NCBI GenBank assembly: GCA_907164885.2
Contig: OU015496.1
Coordinates: 132,489,875-132,553,874, forward strand
Direction: 5' to 3'
DNA length: 64,000 bases
DNA from: Dolomedes plantarius
Lineage: Eukaryota; Arthropoda; Arachnida; Araneae; Dolomedidae
Shown: positions 49,173 through 61,323 of the stretch, piece by piece
Layout of the letters: the number at the start of each line of letters is the position of its first letter
Position numbering within the stretch: position 1 is the stretch's first letter
Notes under the pieces: generated by a model
Told to the model about the DNA's origin: nothing
Databases searched by the model: none
The model's input: only the letters and a program-made list of their open reading frames with translations
Position numbers and translations under genes: made by a program

Positions 49173-50487
49173 AATGTATTTACATTGAAATATTACAATA
49201 TTGAATAATATGAGATCCGAAGTTCTTACAAATTAGATATATTTCTCTAATACACAACAGATCTTGGCCTTAAAGAATGAGATTGCATTTCGCAGAAGGT
49301 TATAATTCTTAAATAATAAATAATCCTTGATTTCCTTTGTGCATAGTTTTCTGAAAATCCCTTCAAAAATTTCATACGTAAAGAACAGAAAGGAATTTTT
49401 TTTTCAGTTAAAATAATTGCTATTCCTTTTTGAGATGTCTTGCGCTCTGAAGTCACAATTCTTCTGTATCGCAGTTTTGAAACCGGAGAAGGTAAAAATA
49501 TTTTAGCTTGATAATCCGATTACCAGAGTGTTAATCCCCGGCATACATCGGAAGATATTTGTCATTTTTATCTGCACTATTTTCTCGGGTTATATGTATT
49601 TGTGCTTATTATTTATGCCTTACATTTTACGAAATTTTGATTTTTCGGAATGAGGAATAGTATTCAAAACTGAGACACGTAAGCATGTGTTTTAAAATTA
49701 AATACGGAATATATTTTATTAACATAGAGGAGATATATTTTTTCCTGAAATAATCATTAAATCAATTTTTCTTCTCAAACGTGACACAATTAATTGTGAA
49801 GGAAAATTTAAGACTAGATATTTTTGAACTCACTGAAGAATTTCTCATGCTTATGTGGGAAAAGCCTTTTGTTTAGTAAATTCAGACATCACTTTATTCA
49901 ATTTTGGACACATGCTTTTACAAATAAGCCTTTGAAACCAAACATAATCCCAGAACCCCTTTCCAGCGAAGTTAAAAAATAATGTCTTCGTGGAAATTCG
50001 TTCTTAGGCAAAAAATAATTTAATGGGTGTAATTATAATTTTTTTGTTTATCCCTGATTGTCCATACATATTTTTGTGTTGAAGAAATTATGAAATACAT
50101 TGATTTAAAATTATATTGAGTTATATTTAAAAAAAATATTTAAGGTAATAAGGAAAGAACCAAAGATAATTAAATAATTACAAGATAAAAAGAATTTTTT
50201 ATATACCACGTTTTCAAATTTTCTGTTGAATCATATAAACCTGACAATTCTATGTATTAAAAAATACTTTCTTAAAATTTTTTTGATGGATTATCCCATC
50301 AACTTGAAAGAAAATGATCAAATGCGGAATAAAGAGAGCAATTGTAAGAAATTTTCAAAAAACAAAATTAACTGAAAATAAATTCAATACTGCTTAAAGA
50401 TGGCTAAAAGTATTAAAAGAATACAGTGTGATCGTGTTTTAAGCTATTCTAAAGGTTTCAAATTCTAGCTATTCAGTAAATTAGCTA
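49173..50487. other. AT-rich intergenic stretch, nothing recognised
   Basis: No coding domain, repeat or terminal-repeat structure could be supported. Confidence 0.5.
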
Positions 50488-50562
50488 AAAATTGATTGCA
50501 AGATATGTATCGGACAAACAAGAAGGCGAGTTAATAAACACATGCAAATTATCGCTACTTAA
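50488..50562 (+). pseudogene. Possible GIY-YIG endonuclease fragment of a Penelope-like or related retroelement
   Basis: Twenty-four codons read KIDCKICIGQTRRRVNKHMQ, then IIAT and a stop. The 'CK-CYIGQT-R-L--R--EH' pattern is the conserved core of GIY-YIG endonucleases attached to some reverse transcriptases, such as Penelope-like elements. The fragment is very short and no reverse transcriptase was seen nearby, so this is tentative. Confidence 0.4.
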
Positions 50563-51000
50563 ACCGCGCAAAATAAACAATTTCCCTCAGGATTAATCTT
50601 AAACATTTCACAAACATGATTATCATGAAAATAAAAATGGTATAGTGACATCTAGAGAGACTCTTCGGAATAAACGTGTTTATCATTAAAACACGTCACT
50701 GAAGATGCGCAGAAACAGAGAATTTTTAAAGACAGATTTAAACATGCCACTGAGCATGCGCAGAAATAAATTTTTAATTGTAAATTATCGCTAATTAATA
50801 GAAATCGCGGTTACAAAAACCAAATTTGACAAATCTACAGATTGCAATCTTTCGTTTAAGACCAAAATGAAATAAATTGATGCAGTAGTTTTCTCTCACG
50901 GACTGCCCAAAAAGTCGGCTTAGCAACTTAAATATATAGATTTCCATAATTATTAAGGTCCTTACTTATAATTTGGGTGATATCAATTTAGTGATTCATT
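50563..51000. other. Spacer with a short diverged duplication
   Basis: CACTGAAGATGCGCAGAAA at about 50697 and CACTGAGCATGCGCAGAAA at about 50749 form a two-copy repeat with ~52-base spacing. No gene recognised. Confidence 0.5.
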
Positions 51001-51738
<738 letters not shown>

Positions 51739-52155
51739 ATATAAGAAAACAAGATATGATGCATTATTTTCCTATCTTTTAGATATTTCTAATATGAAAA
51801 AAATAAGTATTATGCATTATTCTCTTTCCTTTTCTTATATTCTGATATGAGAAAGCAAGAGATGATGTGTTATTTCCATTTAGTTTAAATATTGTAATAT
51901 GAGAAATCTAGATATGATACAGTATTTTCCTGTCTTTTGAATATTATAACACAAGAAATCTAGATTTGATGAATTATTTTAATTCTCCTTAAATATTCTA
52001 ATATGAGAAAGCTAGACATGATGTGCTATTTTCCTTTCTTTTAAATATTCTAATACCAGAATGCTAGATATGATGCAATATTTTCCTTTCTTTTGAATAT
52101 TATAATACAAGAAAGCTAGATATGATGAATTATTAATCTTTCTTTTAAATATCCT
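51739..52155. repeat. 52-bp minisatellite, about 8 copies
   Basis: Units follow the pattern AATATGAGAAAGCTAGATAT plus GATG..TTATTTTCCTTTC plus TTTTAAATATTCT, with 52-base spacing and moderate divergence. The last three units are the most regular. Confidence 0.9.
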
Positions 52156-52778
52156 AAAATATACTTCATTTTATTGTATGTTCTTTTCAAGCTGAAATAA
52201 ATAATTAAATTGTATTTTATTAAAAACTATGTTTGTCAGTGAAAGCCCATTAAAATTCATTTATATACTGTCACTTGACTGAAAGCCCGTTTCTACACTT
52301 TTAATTACCGCTGCAGATGAATCAGTTTTAACAATGACTCAGGAAGGAGAAGAAGACACTCAGATGAATTTTTCATTTTATTACGAGTCATATGAAAGGA
52401 GATTTGGGGTGGCTGGTGAAATAATAAACACTATGATCCTGGGACGTTATTACTTTAAATGTGGTCTTACTGCCTTCCCTCCAGGGAGAAAGATGCTAAA
52501 TTGAAAACGTGGGGTGGAAATTTTGCTGATGTGTACTGAGTAAGTGGGGTCGAGATAATTGAATCGGGACTTTTAATTGCACTCTCTCACCCGACGAGAA
52601 TAGACTCGAGCGACTGCTTATATGCCATTGATACACCTATTAGTACATTTGCTCGGAAGTGAGATGTCCTTTTGTGATAAAAGTAATTTACCCTCATTAC
52701 TACATTGATAAGGGTACTGCAGCATAGGGATATAATTGATACTTCTTCGTGGCTATAATTAAAGATACATAATTAAAG

Positions 52779-52781
<3 letters not shown>
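52156..52781. other. Non-repetitive stretch without a recognised gene
   Basis: About 52270-52640 is less AT-rich and not obviously derived from any element in the window. No long reading frame. It is a candidate for conserved non-coding sequence only. Confidence 0.35.
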
Positions 52782-52823
<42 letters not shown>

Positions 52824-52833
52824 ATATATATAC

Positions 52834-52886
<53 letters not shown>
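52782..52886. repeat. Compound palindromic microsatellite (TA)(TG)(TA)(CA)(TA)
   Basis: TG units and CA units flank a short TA centre, with further TA units outside, so the tract can fold on itself. Confidence 0.95.
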
Positions 52887-53168
52887 CATATTGCAGCATA
52901 ATTATCGGTTTAGTTTTCAAACGCTGGAATTCGAAAACAATTATTATTTCTTGAAGGATAAAATTCCATAGCATACAGCTCCTCTTACTCGACAATAACT
53001 GTTTTATAACGTCAAGCGAAGATTAATTATACCTTCCAAGGTTTCGGATATTAAGGTTATTGAAAATTAATGGCTCTTTCTAGACTTAAAATTTAGAAAG
53101 CATCACATTTCTTTCACATATAAGCTAGAATAAGTAATCGAAAGCGAAGGGGCCAGAATAACTTTATA

Positions 53169-54471
53169 CAGAGGCTGTTCGCACATTTTTTAGACGATTT
53201 TGGTAAGCGGTAATAAAAAATCGTTTGCTGCAAAAGAAATAATTGCAATTTTACTATGTTTTTAAAAGTCAAAATTATCGTCTGCGGCTTGAAAGTTTTC
53301 TTTTTATTCAATATGGCGTTTTTAACAAACCAGTGGTTCGAGGGCTACATTTATGCTCTTTCCGAAGAGAAATATGCATACTCCGTTATCCAAAAACGAT
53401 GTGAGAGTCATGGTTTTGTGATATCTAAAGCGTCGATAGGTAATATCGTCAACAAGAAAGGAAAAAAAACGTCAAATTGGAGCCTCAAGTGGGACAAAAA
53501 TTCCAATCAAGTATCCAAGGAAAAAACGGACATCTCCGACTATTGCAAAGGTACGTTGTTTAATGTTAAAAGAAAATCCCCCTAGTCAAAGGACAGTTGC
53601 AAAATCATTAAAATGCTCGGTGTCCACAGTAAACAAAATGATAAACGTTGATTTAAATCTTAAGAAAGCGAAAAAACGCAATGTGCATCGTCTTCTTCCA
53701 AATCATATCTCTGAACGCAGGACACGCTGCAGAAGTCTATATGGGAAACACTTATCCAAAGAAAAATGGAAAACAATTGTCACAATAGATGAATCATGGG
53801 TGTATTTAAATGATTGCAACAAAAAAGAGCCATTTATTATCATAAAAGGGGAGAAAAAAATTTAAGTACATGGTTCAAAGAATCGAAAGGAAGTTTTTCT
53901 AAGGGATTCATGATTGTTGTTGGTTTTTCTTATAATGGCAAGTTAAAAATAAAGAGAGTGAAAAAAATGTCAAGATTAACTCCAAATACTATCAGAAACA
54001 TATTTTATCGCCAATTTTTCTGAATGAAATACCATCGCTTTACCCACAGTGCCATCAATCTGTGAGACTCCATCAGGACAAAGCTAGCAGTCACACATCA
54101 AAATCCACTGTAAATTTCCTAAAAGAAATGGAACAAAAAACTTTTATCAAGGCCATACCCTTCAATGATATCTCTACTAAATCTCCCGATGTATCGCCTA
54201 TGGATTTTTGTGCTTTCGGACTTTTAAAATATGTATTATTCTACCGTCGTCCCAAAACCCTTACAGGACTCTGGAAAGTTGTTCAGGAGGAATGGGATAG
54301 AATACCTCTTCTGACACTTCATAAGGCATTATTATCCTGCAAATTGCGGTGTCGTCGAAAGATAGTTCAGAAAAAGGGATGTCAAATAGAACATTTAAAA
54401 CACAAGAATTTTATGTAATTTAGTTTTGTGAATACAATATACATCTTCTAAAAATGTGTGAACAGCCTATG
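53169..54471 (+). mobile_element. Tc1/mariner transposon of DD41D type, copy B
   Basis: The ends CAGAGGCTGTTCGCACATTT and the inverted CATAGGCTGTTCACACATTT are flanked by TA. The 1.30-kb element has recognisable termini and a single transposase reading across most of its length, broken by frameshifts. Confidence 0.9.
53313..54418 (+). pseudogene. DD41D-type Tc1/mariner transposase, frameshifted
   Basis: It starts at an ATG reading MAFLTNQWFEGYIYALSEEK. The segment MLKENPPSQRTVAKSLKCSV (53563 onward) belongs to the second DNA-binding part. KTIVTIDESWVYLNDC holds the first catalytic Asp. VRLHQDKASSHTSKS holds the second, and SPDVSPMDFCAFGLLK the third. I count 41 residues between the second and third Asp. 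At least three frameshifts (near 53545, 53815 and 54020) separate these pieces. The C-terminal 118 codons (54062-54418) are open. About 365 residues would be encoded if unbroken. Confidence 0.85.
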
Positions 54472-54473
54472 TA

Positions 54474-55555
54474 TACATGTTTATGTTTTATCTGACAAAC
54501 GGTTTAGTAATATTTTATCCCTCCTAGGATAGTGAGCAATTCTTAACTCTGCAGCCTATTGATATCTGGTTGTAGCAAATAAACAACATTTTTTATACAG
54601 AACACTCAAAATTGAGGCAACTACGTCAGTTTACATTTAAATAGCTTCGCTCTTGCTTTGTAACATTTAAACTGTAAAGTATACTCATGTTGTTTTTTCA
54701 GAGAAATATTTTTTGTAGTATGTTCTGTACCAGAGTAGCGCATTACTGGTTCCTTGTATCACTGTCAAAAAAATATTAGTTTAATCAAAGATTATCTGCT
54801 GTCAGCAAAATTTGCAATTTCTCTATCCTAAGCTTAGCGTCCAATCTTCAGTTTTTAATGTGTTTCTCTTCAAGTTGGGCATTGTAAGAGACGCATTTCT
54901 TGCCTTCTGTTTTGTTTGATAGAGGCAGTGAATTCAGTGGACATAATATTAATGTTATTCCGATACTTTTACCAAAGATATATTTTAATTTCATAACTTT
55001 ACCCACCAAGTTAGCTGCTGAGGGACGCATCTAAAAATATTCTTTTATATACACCTCCGGAAAAGTTGACTTCACATGTGAGTGAGATATCATGGTTTAT
55101 CATTCATCCTTAGACCAAACTTTAATGCATTTGCATACGGATATTAAAAGATGTTAGAGTAGTTTGTTGAAATGCTAAATTACATCTACTATATTAGCAT
55201 ATGAAAAAGGGAGAGTTATAAGTGTAATTGTTTCACAGTTGAAGCCTAAATTTAAGGAATACGTGAGGTTATTTTTTATAACTCATTCAAATTACGAGTA
55301 AACTTGAAAAGTAGGCCTGGATCAAATTATGTGTAAATTAACATACAAAGTTTAGACATAAAATATTGAATAAAGCTCAATTGTTAATTCAAAACATTTT
55401 ATTCTACAGACATGGTATTAATACTATATTGCGTATTATTTATTATTCAAGGTAAATTTTAGTTTCTTAGCTTTGCCGACCAAGTTAATTGCTGAGAGAC
55501 ATAGCTTTGGTATCCTATCATATACACCTGTAGCAATATTCCCTTCATGTAGGTG
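54474..55555. other. AT-rich intergenic stretch, nothing recognised
   Basis: No gene or element recognised. Two similar passages (about 54955-55030 and 55455-55530, sharing ACCAAGTTA.CTGCTGAG) suggest an old direct duplication of about 500-base spacing. Confidence 0.5.
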
Positions 55556-55559
55556 TTAA

Positions 55560-56266
55560 GACGACAATGGACCTTCAGATTGGCAAAAATAATGTCCCCC
55601 AAACGATTTTTTTCTTTCCGAAAATGAATCTGCAACTCATCAGCTTTAAATTAAAAAAAAGTATGTTGATCCGATCATTATTAACCGAGTTATAAGTAAT
55701 TTTTTCAAACCTAAACAATGGAAATGTTAGCCAAATTAAAACTTTAAATGCCTCAACATTCTCAAAACAAGTTTTCATGTCGTTTCGGTAAGTTCAAAAT
55801 GTTCCATGCGTCATAATTTTTCTTGAATTTTCATAAAATTTCATAAGATGGTCATTTATATATGTTAGAATAAAACTTAGTAATCAATTAATTATACTAT
55901 TTTAAAGCAACTTAAAATTTTTACAATAAAAATTTTTTTTTGACAAAGTTTTGCATAAAATGACCTATTTTTATCGATTTTTTTCTAGTTTTTATAAATA
56001 TGACTGTAACTCAAATATTGCTACTAACTTTTATTATAACTATATAAACCTAGCTTAAAAGAGAAAATTAGATATCTGAGACAAAAATTAATACGCATGG
56101 AGCATTTTTAAATAGAGTAATTATCAAACTGATTTTAAGTAATATCTTAATTATATTCTGATTTTTTTTAAATTTAGAATTTCCATCTCTAAACAACACT
56201 GTATAAGTATATAAAATTTTATAGCAATTGGTTAATAAAAAAAGTTTTTCATGGTCCATTGTCGCC
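55560..56266. mobile_element. TTAA-flanked MITE
   Basis: The ends GACGACAATGGACC and the inverted GGCGACAATGGACC are each bordered by TTAA (55556-55559 and 56267-56270). The 707-bp interior is AT-rich with no recognised protein. A TTAA duplication occurs in piggyBac and in some Sola-type elements; the ends do not resemble the piggyBac MITE at 31114. Superfamily open. Confidence 0.65.
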
Positions 56267-56270
56267 TTAA

Positions 56271-57284
56271 ATTTCAGGGTTTATTATTCAATCCTCCTTT
56301 AATTTTTTTCTCACTCTTTTTAATGACTAAATTAAAAACAAAACTATGTGTATTATAAGTTTTTTGATTGTCTGTTAGAATGCAAAATTCCACCTTCTAT
56401 AATATCACGTGAAAAAAGAAACTAGTGAAATTTTTCACACGTAAAACTGAAATTTAAGGAATAAGGGACTTTATTTTTCATTTACATACAAGGTTAATTG
56501 AAAATAAAAACCGTAATCAAAATATGTATTAAATAGTGTATAATTTTTAACTTAAAATATACATTAACAATCAGCAATTCTTTCAGACACTTACTGCATT
56601 ATATTTTAAAACTGATATTTAATTAAAATTAATAATGAAATGATTCAACTCAAGAGCTATTTGACGAATAATTCTGTGGGGGAAACGCAAATCGACATTT
56701 GTTTTGTCATTTATATAAAATATCGTGAACTAGAAAAGTAATTTTTCCACAGTCAAATATGTATTTCCCTGAAATTTTTCAAAATTCTTGTAGATTATGT
56801 TACATTTCTCGGAAATTTTTTCAAGGGAATATAAATTGCGAATTATCCTTCCTGTATCAGAGTAAAAAATTTGAAAAAAGTTCACACTGTGCCTCCTTAT
56901 CAGGAATATTATGAATACGCCACAGTTGTACCAAAATATTGCTAGCAATTACGATTTAACTAAGATTTTTAAAAAATTATAAAGTTACTAGAAATGGTTT
57001 TCCCATTGCCCTGTTGTATAATTTAAACACGTTTTTTTCGAATTCTGGACGAATATCCAGTCGAGAATTCCTTTCAGCGTTATTGATAGAAATAAATATA
57101 GAAGAACGAATAGCAAAATTCATGATAACTATAAAATTAATTTTGCACATAAACATCTAAATATGCATTTATACAGGTTCAAAAAATTAAAACCGTAAAT
57201 ACATATTTAAAGTCTTTAACTCATTTGAATAGGTGAGTTAAAATGCTGTAATATCCAAGTTGGAAATTTTTATCTCCTAGCGGA
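56271..57284. other. AT-rich intergenic stretch, nothing recognised
   Basis: No supported feature. Confidence 0.5.
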
Positions 57285-57490
57285 GGCAATTGTCGCGTAG
57301 ACATTCGCCTATAATTCACCACAGTTTGCTTATTATTTTATTATGGGACCATATAGGAGGAACAGCATTATCCCCTATGAAGGGACGACATTAACGGAGG
57401 TAATTTTAGTAGGGCAGCGCCGGGATTCGATCCGAGCACCCTTAGCCCACAAAAGCCAGCGCGTTGTACGACAGGGCCACCACAAGCCCT
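57285..57490 (-). mobile_element. tRNA-derived SINE
   Basis: On the minus strand the sequence AGGGCTTGTGGTGGCCCTG is followed by CGGATCGAATCCCGGCGC, a good B box. The body shares the word ATGTCGTCCC followed by a GGGG-containing stretch with the SINEs at 33256 and 41340, so they may be related. Boundaries are approximate. Confidence 0.65.
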
Positions 57491-57840
57491 GATTTGGGAA
57501 TTAATGACACTATGTGATATACTCAACTGTATAATAAAGTAAAAAATTTAAATATTCTTAATTGTGTTCTAACATTCATGGATTGTCTATCTGATTACCC
57601 TAAAATACCTAATATAATATGATTCTGTCTTAAATTTTCTGTTTAGAAGAGAATTCCAACATGGAACATTATTTTGGTGAGGTTTTCCAGTTATAAAAGG
57701 AAAGAAATGCGTAACGAAATTGCATCACGCAATTCAAGAGGGAATTCGTTTCATCGAGAGGCGTTGAGTTGTATGTAAACGATGCCTGTTAGTTGATTTA
57801 CACTCCTAACAGCTCCATGAAATTTGATATAAATCATTTA
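57491..57840. other. AT-rich spacer
   Basis: No feature recognised between the SINE and the satellite block. Confidence 0.5.
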
Positions 57841-58724
57841 TTGAGACTAGATAGAAGTATGGCTGTTGGCGAAGAATGTGTTGGTGTTTTTTCGGTACCA
57901 TCAGTTGAACCATCAAAGAAAAGATTACTTTAATCGACGCATTCTATGTTACATTGAATAGAAATATGTGGTTGTTGTTGTTCGCCAATGGCGAACGGCT
58001 AGTATCCATTCGCACACGGGTTCTCCAAGTACCTTTGAATCAAACCACTAAAATCCTGTAGTGCAGTACAAGTGTCCAAATGCGCAGTGTTAGGTCTTGT
58101 GCAGAACTGCATAAAACACATTAAAGAGAATCTCTTAATTTGAGACTACATAAAGTATAGCTGTTGGCGAAGAATGTGGTAATGTTTTTTCGGTACCATC
58201 AGTTGAACCATCAAAGAAAAGATTACTTTAATCGATGCATTCTATGTTACATTGAATAGAAATATGTGGTGGTTGTTGTTCGCCAATGCCGAACGACTAG
58301 TAGCCATTCGCACACGTGTTCTCCAAGTACCTTTGAATCAAGCCAGTAAAATCCTGTAGTGCAGTACAAGTGTCCAAATGCGCAGTGTTAGGTCTTGTGC
58401 AGAATTGCATAAAACACATTAAAGAGAATCTCTTAATTTGAGACTAGATAAAGTATAGCTGTTGGCGAAGAATGTGGTAATGTTTTTCGGTACCATCAGT
58501 TGAACCATCAAAGAAAAGATTACTTTAATCGACGCATTCTATGTTACATGGAATAGAAATATGTGGTTGCTGTTGTTCGCCAATGCCGAGCGGCTAGTAG
58601 CCATTCGCACACGGGTTCTCCAAGTACCTTTGAATCAAGCCACTAAAATCCTGTAGTGCAAATACGGAGTGTTAGGTCCTGCGAAGAATTACATAAAACA
58701 CACCAAATAGAATCTCTTAAATTA
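57841..58724. repeat. 299-bp satellite, just under three tandem copies
   Basis: Units begin TTGAGACTAGATA-like at 57841, 58140 and 58438, with spacings of 299 and 298 bases, and are highly similar. The third has a ~20-base deletion near its end. Each contains TTCGCCAATG(G/C)CGAACGG. In unit 1 the core TTCGCCAATGGCGAA is a perfect palindrome, lost by single changes in units 2 and 3. Confidence 0.93.
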
Positions 58725-58729
58725 AAACA

Positions 58730-59565
58730 ACAAAGATGGGCAGACAAACAGTAGTGACCTGTCAAAAGTCTAAAAATGAGCAACTAACTCTACACGAAGA
58801 CGGTCCAGAAAAAATTTTATCTGAGAAAGATGTCGCCAACTCTTCCTGCCTCAACCTTAGACAGCTCCAGCTTCATAATATGGCTACTCTTTCTACTTGC
58901 AAGAAGTGTAGCTGAATAAAGGAGCAAATGACATCTCGGTCTTTGAAGAATTGTGGTTCCCCTTTTCGCCAAGAAAACAGCCATTTCATTCCGTTTCAGT
59001 CAGCTGTGTTACTCTATACTGGAAATGGATCCACTGTAGGGTAACACTCTCTTTTAAACGCATTAATATTTCTCTACTCTCCAATATGCGATGATTATCT
59101 GTGTGTCTACGATTACCTACAACCTGAAGGGCTGGACTTGAATAGGTAAGGATCACAGCTGTGGTAAAATCTTGCCGAATGTGTAGCCTCTGGAGATCAA
59201 TACAAGACCTTTGACGTCCCCATCGAAATGAGTTGTTTGAGATTTTACAGGCAAGTAACAGGGAAAAAAAATCATTTAACTCGCCAGACAGAGTAACCTC
59301 GTCTATGTCCAACAAGGAACCATAAGTCAAAACGTGGACTCAAATGTTATTCGGATAACGGCTTTGAATTGTTGTCACGGTTATAGCATAAATTTGTTCT
59401 GAACTCATCTCTCTCTTATGAATATGCATATCAAACTCTAAGAAAACATAACATTTCATGCAATCTAATGGGCATTCAGGAGGAGGAACAATAAATATTT
59501 CAGAAAAAACATCAAGTTCCTTCGAGATCCGAATTAAGCCCCTTTGGGGTTTGAGATTTCCGTAT
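58730..59565 (-). pseudogene. Retrotransposon (LINE-type) RNase H domain fragment
   Basis: On the minus strand from about 59565 a frame reads LKPQRGLIRISKEL and then PNNI*VHVLTYGSLLDIDEV. The last part corresponds to the RNase H opening 'W-HV-TDGS', with the catalytic Asp changed to Tyr. Next come VGNRRHTDNHRILESREILM and LQWIHFQYRV, matching 'ALQAI-N-RHT-S--IL---LL' and 'LQWIPGHCGV'. A frameshift follows, then VFLAKRGTTIL and FRLLTGHYCLSAHL near 58740. The order fits the C-terminal part of a LINE-like polyprotein. It stops at the satellite junction. No reverse transcriptase part was found upstream. Confidence 0.75.
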
Positions 59566-60138
59566 TTCAGTAAATTATAATCCCAACATTAGAGATTATT
59601 ATAAAGTCTCATTAGCTTCTGGTAGAGCGCAACAGAACTTTTCGCTATCATCCTTGTGAAGTAAGGGATATTCGTTATGATAGTTTTGACAGATCTCGTC
59701 ACTATTCATAAAGCTTAGTTGTGAACACTATCCAGATTTTTAATTTCTTTTGTTAGTTCAAGATGGATAAACGTCCGAATAGAAATATAAAAGATAACAG
59801 ATATTTCTTTATGACTGAATATTTATGTATAAAACATATATTTGAAAATTAAGAAAAAATCTGCATAGGTATATTCCGATGCACATGTTGCATACTCGCC
59901 GGTTTTAGAAGTGACAAGGAATTTGTGATTTTAATTTAATTTAATTTAATTTTGTTATCATTATTACTGATACCAGAAATACTATCACATTAGTAAGATT
60001 ATTAATTGAGTTTATTTTGCCAGCAATTTAAATGTATTGATGTATATTTTTAAAACTGTACAATAATGCAAATGCATATATAAATTATTTTTATATAATA
60101 CAATAATGCATACTATTCATTATCAAAATTTCTTTCTA
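59566..60138. other. AT-rich stretch, nothing recognised
   Basis: It contains a short (AATTT)n run at about 59934-59950. No other signal. Confidence 0.5.
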
Positions 60139-60469
60139 CAGGGTGATTTTTATGAAACTGAAACTACTCAGAGCCATCTGTAGCTCGATCAATCAGCGGA
60201 ATTCCAACAAAACTGATACAGGGACTAAGGACGATATGGGAAACAGTTTCCGAGAAAAAAAAAATTGTTCCAAAAGTCGCCGACAGTGGAAGATATGGCA
60301 CTGTTGTTGACGGCGCATCCGAGAATTTGCGCAAAACTATAGTAAAACATCAAAATTCAAATTCACGATTACGTAGTCGACAGCAGCTCCAGTATTTCGG
60401 ACTATAAAGATAAGGGCTGAATACAGAAAAAGTTGTAATAAGCAGACAAATGAATATCAAAGAAATTTT

Positions 60470-60720
60470 ACTGCAACACCGCTTTATGCATATTCAGTTC
60501 TCTCACCATCAACGTGACCACCGTCCTCTAAGTTCTAAACGGCCGAGTGTAACATGTCACCAGAAATGTACATCACAGTACGGGATATGTTTTCCTTTAC
60601 GGCCGCCAAGTTCGAGACTCCCCCAAGATACACCTTAGACTTTAAATAACCCCACAGAAAGAAGTCACATGAGTTAGGTTAGGGGAGAGAGGTGGCCATG
60701 CAAGTAGAAAAGAGCCACTG
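60470..60720 (-). pseudogene. Mariner-type transposase C-terminal fragment (PxxCDFFLWGYLK type)
   Basis: On the minus strand the codons read PNSCDFFLWGYLKSKVYLGG, then VSNLAAVKENISRTVMYISG and DMLHSAV before a stop. 'SPDL-PCDFFLWGYLKSKVY' is the standard third-acidic-residue motif of this Tc1/mariner branch. The first two catalytic residues and the DNA-binding domain are missing. Confidence 0.8.
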
Positions 60721-60950
60721 GTGACCCTTTCTTCTGTAAAGCGATGGCGCAACAGATTCCGCACCGAACCTTATAGCCCGATATACTGGCGCTACTGTCG
60801 ACTACATAGTCATGAATTTGTATTTTGATGTTTTGCTTGCATTTTATGCAAATTCTCGGGTGCGCCGACAAATAACAGGGCCATATCTTCCCCTATTGGC
60901 GACTTTTGGAAATATTTTTTTTCACAGAAGCTCTTTCCCATGTCGTCTTT

Positions 60951-61118
60951 GCCCGGAGGTGGCCGAATGGCTAGGGAGCTAGCATTCGGTTCAGATCCCA
61001 TGGGTTCGAGTCCCACTGTCAGCATGGATGTTTGTAGCCTTTTAGAGTTTGTCCCGGTCAAATTAACCCTTTTGTAGCAAAAAGTTGACCTTAGCGCTCC
61101 AAACCAAACCAAACCAAA
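60951..61118 (+). mobile_element. tRNA-derived SINE inserted in the foldback arm
   Basis: The head GCCCGGAGGTGGCCGAATGG holds an A box (TGGCCGAATGG), and GGGTTCGAGTCCC holds a B box. A short non-tRNA body ends in a (CAAAC)n-like tail. The flanks are CCCATGTCGTCTT and CCCATGTCTTCCT, an imperfect duplication of about 13 bases. The left arm of the host element shows the site without the insertion. Confidence 0.85.
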
Positions 61119-61280
61119 CCCATGTCTTCCTTAGTCCTTCTATCAATTTTGGTGGAATTCCGGGTGATAGATCGTGTTACAGGTGGCTCTGAGTAGTGTC
61201 AGTTTAATAAAAATCCTCCTGTATATAAACTTTTATTTAAAAATATTCAGTCTTGAGTACTTCGAGTTTATTTCTAATAA

Positions 61281-61320
<40 letters not shown>
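61281..61320. repeat. (TA)n microsatellite
   Basis: About 20 TA units, 60 bases beyond the foldback element. Confidence 0.95.

Positions 61321-61323
<3 letters not shown>

Larger units (their letters stand above)
60139..61221 (-). mobile_element. Mariner-type foldback element with ~300-bp arms, containing a SINE
   Basis: The ends CAGGGTGATTTTTATGAAAC and the inverted CAGGAGGATTTTTATTAAAC are flanked by TA. The left arm (60139 to about 60425) is an inverted, diverged copy of the right arm (about 60740-61221 without the SINE). Between the arms lies a minus-strand transposase C-terminal remnant. A 368-base internal piece (60245-60612) is almost identical to 62840-63206. Confidence 0.88.

Noticed and set aside
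57841..58724. CRISPR-like array
   Set aside because: Only three long (299-base) tandem units with no short repeat/spacer alternation. The genome looks eukaryotic.
60957..61026. Functional tRNA gene
   Set aside because: A and B boxes are present, but the cloverleaf is not convincing. The sequence is followed by a SINE body, a (CAAAC)n-like tail and a target-site duplication.
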